Source: Dehalococcoidia bacterium UBA6627
GTDB taxonomy: Bacteria; Chloroflexota; Dehalococcoidia; UBA2979
Direction of reading: 5' to 3'
Assembly (NCBI GenBank): GCA_002455955.1
Contig: DKLZ01000046.1
Location: forward strand, 2,531 to 37,505
Length of the DNA stretch: 34,975 nucleotides
The notes beneath the pieces were generated by a model. The model was not told the DNA's origin and did no database searches. It was given only the letters and a program-made list of their open reading frames with translations. Position 1 is the stretch's first letter. Every line of letters starts with the position of its first letter. Shown here piece by piece: positions 14,208 through 22,820 of the stretch. Made by a program: the position numbers and the translations under genes.

Positions 14208-15815
14208 ATGCCCAAATCGATGATTGTGAGCCTGCAGCCGGATGCCGTAGAAGCTGGTGCAAATATTCTTCGCGCGGGTGGCAATGCAGTAGATGCAGCG
14301 CTTACCTGTGCTTTTGTACAAACGGTTGTTGATCCGATGATGTGCGGGATTGCAGGTTTCGGCAGCATGCATCTTTACCTACCGGAAGCGGGTGTTCATG
14401 AATTTATTGACTTCCATGGGCGAGTTCCCGCCGGTGCTACAGCGGAAATGTGGCAAGACCGTGTGCTGGGAGAGACTGAGGATGGCTTTGGTTTTGTACT
14501 TGACGGCGCATTGAACGATATCGGTTATCAGTCAATTACTACTCCGGGCACACTGAAGGCTTTCTGGGAAGCGCACCAGAGATACGGTACAACTTCTTGG
14601 GCGGAACTGCTCCAGCCTGCTATTGAGATAGCTTCCAATGGTTATATGGTCACCCCCAGCGTCTACAGTTACTGGACAGGTGCCGGGCTGCCGGGTCGGG
14701 TCAGCGTAAAGGACAGGCTAGGCTATTCCGCCGATGGGCGGGAGATTTATTTTGATCAACGACAGGTCAAGCCTGTTGGCAGCATTGTTCGCAATCCAGA
14801 CATGGCCGAAACCTATGTTCGAATTGCTGCTGCTGGTGCTGAGATCTTTTATAGCGGTGACATTGCACGGCAAATCGATGCAGACATGCGGCGTAACGAT
14901 GCGCTGTTGACTGCAGATGATCTCGCCGAATACACAACGGAAAGACAGGAACCGTTGTGGGGTGCGTATCGGGGCTTAAGGGTAGCGACAAACCACCCTC
15001 CAGGTGGTGGCATCATGATTGTTGAGATGCTCAACATTCTTGAGAACTTTGATTTAAAGGCAATGGGACACAACTCCGCTGAGTATATCCGTACGGTCGC
15101 TGAAACCATGAAGATAGCCACAGCTGATAAAGACAGCCACGTCGGAGACCCTCGTTTTGTTGATGTACCTATTGAGCGTTTGACTAGTAAGTCTTATGCG
15201 AGTGAGCACGCTAGTGCTATCTCACAGGGAAAGAAAGCGCATGTTGAACGGCTGCAACTATCGGAATCTCCAGCTACGACACATCTTTGTACCGTCGATC
15301 ATTCCGGGAATATTGTTTCGATGACTCATTCACTGGGCATGATGTCTGGTGTGATTACACCCGGAATGGGGTTTATGTATAACGGTTGTATGGGTGTATT
15401 TGATCCGAGACCTGGTAGGACAGGTTCCATTGCACCAGGCAAGTCTAGGTTCAGTTCACTTTGTCCGACGATTGTTTTTGATGGCGAGCAGCCACTATTG
15501 GCATTGGGGGCACCTGGAGGGACTCAGATTGCCATGGGCGTGCTGCAGGTTATTCTCAATGTGATTGATTTTGGCATGACCCCTCAACAGGCTGTTCTCG
15601 CCCCACGGTTCTCGGCGACCAGCGATGAAATTAGGGTTACCGCTCGTATTCCTCGCTACAGTTATGCAGATCTCGAGACTGATGGATATCGTTTTGTCAG
15701 GAGTGCGGCCGGTTACGACATCGCATCAGTGCATGCCATTGGCTTTACGGCAGATGGTGAACCAGCAGGGGGTGCGGACGTCGTTTACGGTGCTGGCATG
15801 GCGCTCGCAGTTTGA
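14208..15815 (+). CDS. ggt: gamma-glutamyltransferase family protein
   Basis: A 535-residue Ntn hydrolase precursor. Family members cut themselves into two subunits before a catalytic threonine and transfer or hydrolyse gamma-glutamyl groups of glutathione and related amides. The N-terminus reaches the conserved AGANILRAGGNAVDAALTCAF at once, so there is no signal peptide, unlike the periplasmic E. coli enzyme. The predicted nucleophile is T357 in PATTHLCTVD, which would give subunits of about 356 and 179 residues. PGKSRFSSLCPTIVF and LGAPGGTQIAMGVLQVI are typical of the small subunit. GGAG precedes the ATG by seven bases. Cephalosporin acylase-type or capsule-type relatives share this fold, so the exact substrate is open. 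Confidence 0.87.
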   Translation: MPKSMIVSLQPDAVEAGANILRAGGNAVDAALTCAFVQTVVDPMMCGIAGFGSMHLYLPEAGVHEFIDFHGRVPAGATAEMWQDRVLGETEDGFGFVLDGALNDIGYQSITTPGTLKAFWEAHQRYGTTSWAELLQPAIEIASNGYMVTPSVYSYWTGAGLPGRVSVKDRLGYSADGREIYFDQRQVKPVGSIVRNPDMAETYVRIAAAGAEIFYSGDIARQIDADMRRNDALLTADDLAEYTTERQEPLWGAYRGLRVATNHPPGGGIMIVEMLNILENFDLKAMGHNSAEYIRTVAETMKIATADKDSHVGDPRFVDVPIERLTSKSYASEHASAISQGKKAHVERLQLSESPATTHLCTVDHSGNIVSMTHSLGMMSGVITPGMGFMYNGCMGVFDPRPGRTGSIAPGKSRFSSLCPTIVFDGEQPLLALGAPGGTQIAMGVLQVILNVIDFGMTPQQAVLAPRFSATSDEIRVTARIPRYSYADLETDGYRFVRSAAGYDIASVHAIGFTADGEPAGGADVVYGAGMALAV

Positions 15816-15831
15816 TGACTGATAAGGCATG

Positions 15832-16770
15832 TCATCGCCGCCTTAATGGCTCCGTTCTGATTGCAGTTATGGCGTAACCCAAACTGGAATCGATGTCTAG
15901 CGGTACTGTAAATTCGGAGACAGACCAGGAGTTCGTTCTTTCTATAGCAGCTGATGATTGTGGTCTTGCTTGTGGCAGCACCTGACGAACACGCTTAGCT
16001 AGATTCACGTTGTCGATTTGTTGAGCGATGAGTAATCCAGTCAGTGCGACTGCACCTCCTCCGAGTGCGTCTATTAGGAAATGGTTCGCCGTAGCGACGA
16101 TCGAGATCAGCATGGCGGTCGGAAGCAGCCACGCGATGCGTCGAGCATGCGTGTGGTCAGATTCTCTGAAGATTGCGGTTGCCATAAGCAAGCTCCAGCC
16201 GAAATGTAGACTTGGAAACGCTGCGTACTCGTTAGTAAAGCCAGCCGGTTGTAACAATTGCGCGACATTTGATTGGCTGAAAACTGTGTCGACAAGGCCT
16301 AGATCGGTGAAACGAGGCGGAGCTGCTGGAAAGGTTGCGAAAAATATTAATCCGATACCTCCGGAGATTAATAGAGCGTTCCGGTAAACACGATATGCTT
16401 TCGGTCGACGTGCGAATAACCAGATTGCGACACCACCGATAACTGGCCAGTGCCCCCAGACGTAGATCCAGTTGACTAGCGAGATAATGATGTCGCTTCC
16501 TAGTAATAGGTTCTGGATCCGTGGCTCGATGAATAAACCTAAATGTTGTTCTAGTTCGATTAGGCGTCGTGCATTTTCAAGTGCGATTCCTGTGCTCCCC
16601 TCACTAATCGTGCGCACTCCGAAATAGGCGAAGTATCCGCCGAGGATCAGCGAGGCTTCGTATAGGAAAGAAGACCGTCTCTTACGACCGACCAACCAGG
16701 CGCCAACCCCTAGCACAAGGATGATTGTGAAGGGGGTGACGGCACGAAGCATCGTAGGGGTTGTTATCAA
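15832..16770 (-). CDS. PAP2-superfamily membrane protein (Aur1/Ipt1-like)
   Basis: A 312-residue membrane protein with about six hydrophobic segments. The phosphatase motifs are AFPSLHFGW (H189) and ANHFLIDALGG (H230, D234), in the spacing of the PAP2_3 family, which includes inositol-phosphoceramide synthases and lipid phosphatases. The active site would face the outside of the membrane. A hydrophilic tail of about 45 residues follows the last helix. The longest frame starts with TTG at 16770, with GAGGAG 13 bases upstream; the ATG at 16752 is the main alternative and costs six residues. The gene is convergent with ggt, only 16 bases apart. Substrate not identifiable. Confidence 0.8.
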   Translation of the reverse strand: MITTPTMLRAVTPFTIILVLGVGAWLVGRKRRSSFLYEASLILGGYFAYFGVRTISEGSTGIALENARRLIELEQHLGLFIEPRIQNLLLGSDIIISLVNWIYVWGHWPVIGGVAIWLFARRPKAYRVYRNALLISGGIGLIFFATFPAAPPRFTDLGLVDTVFSQSNVAQLLQPAGFTNEYAAFPSLHFGWSLLMATAIFRESDHTHARRIAWLLPTAMLISIVATANHFLIDALGGGAVALTGLLIAQQIDNVNLAKRVRQVLPQARPQSSAAIERTNSWSVSEFTVPLDIDSSLGYAITAIRTEPLRRR

Positions 16771-16934
16771 TTCGATCGCGAAGCTCCTCTTTCTTCGGTT
16801 GTAATAATTAGTTAATCATAAAACCTACACGGAATATTCCGCGCTGAGAATATATGACGGTAAAAAATCATCGATGGATGCATGTAGGTGCAAGCTTTGC
16901 GATTGGTAAGGAATAATCGAACAATACCGATAAG

Positions 16935-18875
16935 TCAGTGTCCGAAGTTCAGGATCGGTACTGAAGTTATGTCAACGGGCTCGAAATTAAGTACTTGTCC
17001 ATAGAACGAAAGCTCAGATTCTAATGCCTTGATAATGGTTTCCGATTTGCGGAAACCATGCTGTTCACCTTCGAATGTCAGGTATGCATGTGGCAAGTCA
17101 CATGCGTTTAATGCCACGATCATTTGCTCCGCTTGCTCTGGACGGACAATTTCATCTTCAAGGCCCTGGAACAAGATTACTGCGGCCTTAATTCGATCAG
17201 CGAAATGGATCGGTGAACGTGCGCGGTACGTTGCAGCCTCTTCCGGGTACGGGCCGATCAATCCATCGAGATAGCGCGATTCGAACTTGTGAGTATTTGT
17301 TAATAACGTCTCAGCATTTGCGATTCCAAAATAGCTTGCACCTGCGCGGAATACATCATGGAACGTCAATGCGCAAAGAGTTGTGTATCCGCCGGCACTT
17401 CCACCACGGATAGCCATCCGTTTTCCATCGACTGAACCGCGATTTGCAAGATAATTTGCTGCTGCGATGCAATCATCGGTATCGAATATGCCCCAAAATC
17501 CGTTGAGGGCGCGCCTATATTCTCGTCCAAATCCTGATGAACCACGATAATTCACATCAACTACAGCAATTCCACGAGTAGTCCAATATTGGATCGTTGC
17601 GTTGTAGGCACGAGTCGCAGCACCTGTTGGCCCTCCGTGACTCATCACCAATAGTGGTGGTTGTTCTTCTGAAAGAGCGTTAACGACGCTGTTTTTTGGC
17701 GCGTAGAACAATGCATGCGCCTCGTTGTTATTAGTGGTCGGAAATGTGATGTGCTCTGCGCGTGATATATCCGAAGTGTCTAGTTCGTCAGTGCGACTTC
17801 GCGCGATGACCTGCCAGTCTGATCCATCTAACTTTCCAGAGACTATAGATTCGGCGTGAGTTTCGGACGCTCCAAGAAAAAAGACCTGATCGTGGTCTAC
17901 ATGCAGGTAGCTGATTGAAGTCCATGGACATTCGATTGATGTGAGTTCCCGTTTGTTAGTTGTTAATGCAGCGAGTTTCGCACCTTCTTCAGTTTCGTAG
18001 GTACATATCAATGTGCCGTCACTCGAGAATCCATAAGTAGATAAGCCGAACACCCAGTCCGGACTTGCGAAATCCGCTGCCATAGGAGCTAACGCTGTTT
18101 GAGTGCCATCTGATTCGAGACGGTACAGGTTCCACCAAGAGCTTCGATCACTGATGTAATGTAGGGCGTCCTCCGGACTCCAGGACGGCTGGACTACACT
18201 CTCATTAACTCCACCACAGACTAACTGGATATTGTCGAGAGTACCGTCCGGACATATGGATGCAGTCCATAACTCAGTGCCATCCCAAGGCATTCTTGGA
18301 TGGTCCCAGCTTATCCAAGCTAAGCGTGTTCCATCGTTAGAAATTCGAGGGGCGGAGACGAAATCTGTTCCTGAAGAGACTGCCCGGGGTTGCTCTGATC
18401 CATCAACTGCTAGGACTACTATTTCATTTATTGGTTCTTTGTTTTCGAAGTGCTGCTCACGTACACAATAAATTCGACGCCTGTCAGGCGTAACTTGCCC
18501 GTCTGCGTAGCGAGTATTTTCGGTGGTGAGTGATACGTCAGTGATCGGATGGACCGCACCGTTGTTGCTGATGCGGTATAACCGTTGGTCTTCAAAGCGT
18601 GCAGCAAAAACAACGTCATCGTCCACCCAGTAGGACCCGCCGCCGTACTCATGAACACGCGTACGTGCGTTGAAAGTTCCAGAAGAAATCTCTCGAGTGC
18701 CACTTCCTAGAACGTGCTGAACGATAGCCTGTCGCCCGCCTTCTGACGCGCGTCCTTCGATCCAATAGAGGATGCCACTGTTTACCTGCAGGTCGAGTAG
18801 GCGCGTGCTTTCGTTAGCTACCTGCTTGGCACTCAACGACGATGGCCATGTGCCATACGGTAGCGCCTGTACCAT
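16935..18875 (-). CDS. S9 family prolyl oligopeptidase-type peptidase
   Basis: A 646-residue protein with an N-terminal beta-propeller (many D-G-T-x and W-S-P-E-D-type blade repeats, residues 30-380) and a C-terminal alpha/beta hydrolase domain. The triad is visible: S493 in GGSAGG, D574 in LEDEIVRP and H606 in GEQHGF. HEYGGGSYWV near residue 74-83 is typical of the dipeptidyl-peptidase/acylaminoacyl-peptidase branch (S9C). It probably cleaves short peptides in the cytosol since no signal peptide is seen. The ATG at 18875 is preferred to the GTG one codon upstream because AGAGGG lies five bases before it. It stands alone and is divergent from the VOC gene. Confidence 0.9.
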   Translation of the reverse strand: MVQALPYGTWPSSLSAKQVANESTRLLDLQVNSGILYWIEGRASEGGRQAIVQHVLGSGTREISSGTFNARTRVHEYGGGSYWVDDDVVFAARFEDQRLYRISNNGAVHPITDVSLTTENTRYADGQVTPDRRRIYCVREQHFENKEPINEIVVLAVDGSEQPRAVSSGTDFVSAPRISNDGTRLAWISWDHPRMPWDGTELWTASICPDGTLDNIQLVCGGVNESVVQPSWSPEDALHYISDRSSWWNLYRLESDGTQTALAPMAADFASPDWVFGLSTYGFSSDGTLICTYETEEGAKLAALTTNKRELTSIECPWTSISYLHVDHDQVFFLGASETHAESIVSGKLDGSDWQVIARSRTDELDTSDISRAEHITFPTTNNNEAHALFYAPKNSVVNALSEEQPPLLVMSHGGPTGAATRAYNATIQYWTTRGIAVVDVNYRGSSGFGREYRRALNGFWGIFDTDDCIAAANYLANRGSVDGKRMAIRGGSAGGYTTLCALTFHDVFRAGASYFGIANAETLLTNTHKFESRYLDGLIGPYPEEAATYRARSPIHFADRIKAAVILFQGLEDEIVRPEQAEQMIVALNACDLPHAYLTFEGEQHGFRKSETIIKALESELSFYGQVLNFEPVDITSVPILNFGH

Positions 18876-19082
18876 CACAACCCTCTTTCTAACAGGAAAA
18901 GATTACGTTGATCGCGCTGCACTCGCAGTAATCGATCGATGGAAGAACAGAGTAAGCAAGCTTGATTGTTTTGACGCCCATTGGGGGTTCGGCTGCTTGC
19001 GGATTTGCCCCTGGTGTGATTACTGGTCAACTCTCAGACCCTGTTACAGTCAGGATAAGTGAATAAGAAAGTGAGGGCTCCT

Positions 19083-19478
19083 ATGTTTAAGGGTGTCGAC
19101 CATATCGTGATATCCGTGCCGGACATGGCTAGTGGCCTTGAGCAATACGGCTCCATCTTCGATCGTAAGCCTGATCGTACGGGTGAGATGCCTGAAGCAG
19201 GCATGTTAACGGCTCATTTTGACTTCGAAGAAGGAACCGTTGAGCTTGTTCAGCCCACTAATGATGATGGTCCGATTGCTAAACACGTAGGCCGTACTGG
19301 TGGCGGTATGTATCTGCTTGCGATGAAAGTCGATGATATTCAAGGCACTCTTAAGGAGCTTCGTTCAAAGGGAGTCAGATTGATTGGTGATCCAGGTGAA
19401 GGAAACGAAGTGACGGGGCAAGTCTTTATCCATCCGGGTTCTACAGGAGGCGTGCTCCTACAGATTGTTCAAGCATGA
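19083..19478 (+). CDS. VOC (glyoxalase/bleomycin-resistance fold) family protein
   Basis: A 131-residue protein of two beta-alpha-beta-beta-beta modules. The ATG at 19083 is chosen because GAGGG precedes it by five bases; the GTG at 19059 lies upstream of that signal. The sequence resembles methylmalonyl-CoA epimerase-like VOC proteins: GVDHIVISVPDM (H7), TVELVQP (54), KVDDIQGTLKELRSKGVRLIGDP and a final GGVLLQIVQ. Metal ligands look incomplete. The usual G-x-H-H strand reads GMYLLAMKV, and the last glutamate position is Q127. It may therefore be a binding protein or use a different mechanism. It is the only rightward gene between the S9 peptidase and ABC-F genes. Confidence 0.75.
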   Translation: MFKGVDHIVISVPDMASGLEQYGSIFDRKPDRTGEMPEAGMLTAHFDFEEGTVELVQPTNDDGPIAKHVGRTGGGMYLLAMKVDDIQGTLKELRSKGVRLIGDPGEGNEVTGQVFIHPGSTGGVLLQIVQA

Positions 19479-19506
19479 TCACGCTAACCGAATTACGATT
19501 CTGGAA

Positions 19507-19538
19507 GGCTACGCCTTAATATTCGTAGGATCGTAGCC
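19507..19538 (+). terminator. hairpin with short T-run after the VOC gene
   Basis: GGCTACG (19507-19513) and CGTAGCC (19532-19538) pair perfectly around an 18-base loop, 28 bases after the VOC stop. AGTTTTG follows, giving a four-T run. The long loop makes it a modest intrinsic terminator. A second 6-base inverted repeat (TGACAC/GTGTCA, 19570-19594) ends in the stop codon of the convergent ABC-F gene. Confidence 0.4.
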
Positions 19539-19591
19539 AGTTTTGATTGCGATTTTGACATTGACTATGTGACACGTGCCCGCGCGATGTG

Positions 19592-21181
19592 TCAGGTTCG
19601 AAACGCGGCTGGCAAACGACGCTTCTCTTCGATCTCTAAGCATTCACCGTCCCGGACATCAAAAACACGTGTGGCTAGAGTGTCGAGGATTTCCGGGTCG
19701 TGACTCGCACAGATTACTGTTCCTTCGTAGCTCCCGAGGGCTGTGATTAACTTGCGTTGAGTTGTGCGGTCAAGATGGTTTGTCGGTTCGTCTAGTAACA
19801 AAACGTTTGTGGGACGGATGAGAAACTTTGCAAGTGCGACACGGCTGCGTTCACCGCCTGATAAAACTGATACAAATTTATGAACATCTTCCCCACTGAA
19901 CAGAAAGCGGGCTAACACATCACGTAGTACAGCATCTGCTTGACCAGCGGCGACGCCTCGCACCTCGTCAAGAATTGTGAGCGTCGGGTCGAGTGCTTCA
20001 TCTTGATGTTGGTCGTAGTAGCCGAGTTGAACGCGTGACGCCCATTCAACTTGGCCGTGACTAGCCGTAATTTCACCAGCTAGAATACGGAGTAATGTTG
20101 ACTTTCCTCCTCCGTTAGGACCAACGAGTACGACGCGATCACCGCGTTCGATTTTTAAATTTGCATCAATTAGTACAACGTCATCATTGTATTGATGGCC
20201 GATATGTTTGGCGTTGAGTACCGCACGTTCAGTGCGTCCCGATGCTGTTAACTTAAGAGCAACTTCACGTTCGGTACTGGTGCGTTCAATTCGCTTAATT
20301 TTGGTGAGAGCTTTCTCACGGCTGCGAACCTGTGTTGCCTTTGTCGCCTTCGAACGAAACCGTTCAATGAAACGCTCTTGTCGTGCAATATCGCGTTCTT
20401 GGCGTGCAGCCGCTGAATCTCGTGCGGCTAATGTCTCAGCCTTTTGTTTTTGGTATGAGGTGTAGTTGCCGCTGTAGCTTGTTAACAAACCCTCTCGCAG
20501 ATCGAGCACTCGTTTCACAACATGGTCGTGGAATAATCCATCATGCGTGACAAGGAAAATTGTTCCTGGGTACGAGACTAGTTCTTCTCCTAACCAGTCT
20601 TGTGCAGCCTGATCGAGATGGTTGGTAGGCTCGTCCAACAGCAAGTTACTAGGCCGATGGACGAGTACTTTGGCTAGTGCAATGCGCATTCGCCATCCAC
20701 CCGAAAAGTCGCTATACGGTCGGTCAGAATCGTTAGTGGCAAAACCCAGGCCCGCAAGAACGCGGCCAATGCGTTTATCGATTCGATATCCATCGAGAGA
20801 CTCGAAATGCTCAAATAGTTCAGCTTGACGAGAGATCAATTGATCGAGGTCGCTAGATCCTTCCGCGATCTGTTTCGCTAAACGTTCGAGCTCTTGCTCA
20901 ATGCTCTCGACGTTGGGGAAGGCGGCCCACATTTCCTTTTGAAGTGTATTTGTGCCCTGGATATCAACTTCTTGCCGAAGAAATCCCAGGTTTCCACCTC
21001 GATGGCCTGCCTGTCCACTGTCAGGTATGTCGTCTCCAGCAATGAGTCGTAACAGGGTAGATTTGCCCGATCCGTTTGGTCCGACGAGGCCAACTCGCTC
21101 GCCGTCACCAATAGTGAATGAGAGGCCAGAGAGGATCTCTTGACCGCCGAACGACTTCACGATCGATTCCGCATAAAGCAT
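19592..21181 (-). CDS. ABC-F family ATP-binding protein
   Basis: A 529-residue soluble protein with two ABC domains and no membrane segment. Walker A motifs are GPNGSGKST (34-42) and GPNGGGKST (K360). Signature motifs are FSGGWRMRIALAK and LSGGERSRVALAK, and both Walker B segments read LLLDEPTNHLD. The linker between the domains is strongly charged (ARQERFIERFRSKATKATQ...), as in the ribosome-probing arm of this family. ABC-F proteins act on ribosomes, as translation factors or for antibiotic resistance. The sequence resembles the housekeeping YheS/YdiF branch rather than resistance types, but this is a judgement by eye. The C-terminus lacks a long coiled-coil extension. Confidence 0.9.
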   Translation of the reverse strand: MLYAESIVKSFGGQEILSGLSFTIGDGERVGLVGPNGSGKSTLLRLIAGDDIPDSGQAGHRGGNLGFLRQEVDIQGTNTLQKEMWAAFPNVESIEQELERLAKQIAEGSSDLDQLISRQAELFEHFESLDGYRIDKRIGRVLAGLGFATNDSDRPYSDFSGGWRMRIALAKVLVHRPSNLLLDEPTNHLDQAAQDWLGEELVSYPGTIFLVTHDGLFHDHVVKRVLDLREGLLTSYSGNYTSYQKQKAETLAARDSAAARQERDIARQERFIERFRSKATKATQVRSREKALTKIKRIERTSTEREVALKLTASGRTERAVLNAKHIGHQYNDDVVLIDANLKIERGDRVVLVGPNGGGKSTLLRILAGEITASHGQVEWASRVQLGYYDQHQDEALDPTLTILDEVRGVAAGQADAVLRDVLARFLFSGEDVHKFVSVLSGGERSRVALAKFLIRPTNVLLLDEPTNHLDRTTQRKLITALGSYEGTVICASHDPEILDTLATRVFDVRDGECLEIEEKRRLPAAFRT

Positions 21182-21485
21182 AGAGTTCAGAGGCTAACTG
21201 AGGTTCTTTGCCTAGGGAATGCGAATGATAGTTAACATTGCTTTCGCAGTGCGTCTCGAGTGTCACATCTATTCAATCTTCACTTGAAACGGAGCTGTTA
21301 AGCGAGGAGCACTGTCGCATCAGATCGATAGTAGATCGAAGTCGCAATAGGCGAGGCGCATCGTCATTTTGACGCATGATCTAGATGCCCGCTGAGTTCA
21401 TCGATATAAAGGGATCCAACTCGTATCTATCACTAGATGATCAGAAGGAAAGTTTACTTAAGCATCGATTGCGCTAAGGAAGCCG
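21182..21485. other. divergent intergenic region between ABC-F and M16 genes
   Basis: About 300 bases separate two divergent genes. I find no credible open frame, tRNA or strong repeat. It must hold the promoters of both genes. TATAAA near 21409 is a possible rightward -10 element, but I cannot pair it with a good -35. AAGGA five bases before 21486 is the ribosome binding site of the first M16 gene. Confidence 0.4.
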
Positions 21486-22820
21486 ATGTCAGCATTTCAA
21501 CTCGAGATTCCTGTGGACCAATATTCACTCGATAACGGGCTTCGCGTGGTGCTATCACCAGATACAAGTGCCCCGGTGATATTGGTTGGCGTCTATTACC
21601 ATGTTGGAATGCGACTCGAGCCGCGTGGACGTACGGGTTTCGCGCATCTTTTCGAGCACTTAATGTTTCAAGGATCCGAACATCTCGCGAAGATGGAGTT
21701 AGTTCAACGGGTGCAGCAAAACGGTGGAACACTGAATGGATCCACCAGGCTAGATTTCACTAACTATTTCGAAGTGTTACCAAAGCACACATTAGATCTC
21801 GTCCTTTGGATGGAAGCAGATCGTATGCGGGGTCCCGTGATCTCGGATGCTGAACTTGATAATCAAAGAGACGTTGTTAAGAACGAGATACGAGTCAATG
21901 TTCTGAACCAACCCTATGGTGGCTTCCCATGGATCGACATGGCAGAGCGTGCTTATTCCAACTGGCATAATGCCCATAACGGATACGGCGATATGGTCGA
22001 TCTCGACGCTGCGACCCTAGAAGATGCGCGTCGTTTTTTCGAAACATACTATTCACCTTCGAACGCGGTACTTGTGGTCGTTGGTGACTTCGACCCTGTC
22101 GCGGCACGGGCTGTCGTGAGCCAGTACTTTGAAGGTATCCCAGCTACACCCCCACCGGAGGCGCCGGATGTGAGTGAGCCTGATTGGCACGAAGAACGTC
22201 GTTTTACGAAGGATGATCCGTTGGCAACTCAGCCAGCGATTGCGATCTCTTATCAAACTCCAAAACGGAATGACCTTGAGTATTTTGCGATGGGGCTTAT
22301 TGATCAAGCCTTATTGCAAGGTGATGACAGCATGCTTCATCAAGAACTAGTAAATCACCGGGGGATCACCGGAAGCATCGGTGGTGGTATCAATTTCTTA
22401 GGGAACATGTTCAATGCTCAGGATCCACTCCTGTGGACTGCATCTATGATCTATGACGAGAAGTTTGAGGTTGATGCTGTTCTGGACGCGTTCGACGATG
22501 CACTCGAACCGTTGCGAAAGAAACCTTTGGACACCGCCACGTTTGAACGCACCGTCACAAAAGCACGGTCGGCCTTTTATGATTTACTCACTAGTACGGT
22601 TTATCCTGGTTTTGGCCGAGCTGATTTGCTTGCCTCATTCGCATTGATAGATGGTGACGCAGCACGGATTAACGCAATCGATCAACAGTTCTCGGCGATT
22701 ACGCCTAAGCTTGTGCAAACTGTAGCACGCAATTACTTGCGGCCAGATGGCCGAACAGTGCTTTCGATTAATCCCACTTCTGAATCTGTAGCCCTTGACG
22801 ATGGAAATGCAAAATCATGA
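21486..22820 (+). CDS. M16 zinc peptidase, catalytic subunit
   Basis: A 444-residue insulinase/pitrilysin family peptidase (M16B-type half-length). The inverted zinc motif HLFEH is at H54, E57 and H58, and the third ligand is E134 in VKNEIR. The segment GTLNGSTRLDFTNYFEVLP follows the usual pattern. Half-length M16 enzymes work as dimers in which the partner supplies the substrate-binding arginine and tyrosine. Here that partner is encoded directly downstream with an ATGA overlap. No signal peptide is seen, so a cytosolic role in peptide turnover is likely. AAGGA precedes the ATG. Confidence 0.92.
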   Translation: MSAFQLEIPVDQYSLDNGLRVVLSPDTSAPVILVGVYYHVGMRLEPRGRTGFAHLFEHLMFQGSEHLAKMELVQRVQQNGGTLNGSTRLDFTNYFEVLPKHTLDLVLWMEADRMRGPVISDAELDNQRDVVKNEIRVNVLNQPYGGFPWIDMAERAYSNWHNAHNGYGDMVDLDAATLEDARRFFETYYSPSNAVLVVVGDFDPVAARAVVSQYFEGIPATPPPEAPDVSEPDWHEERRFTKDDPLATQPAIAISYQTPKRNDLEYFAMGLIDQALLQGDDSMLHQELVNHRGITGSIGGGINFLGNMFNAQDPLLWTASMIYDEKFEVDAVLDAFDDALEPLRKKPLDTATFERTVTKARSAFYDLLTSTVYPGFGRADLLASFALIDGDAARINAIDQQFSAITPKLVQTVARNYLRPDGRTVLSINPTSESVALDDGNAKS

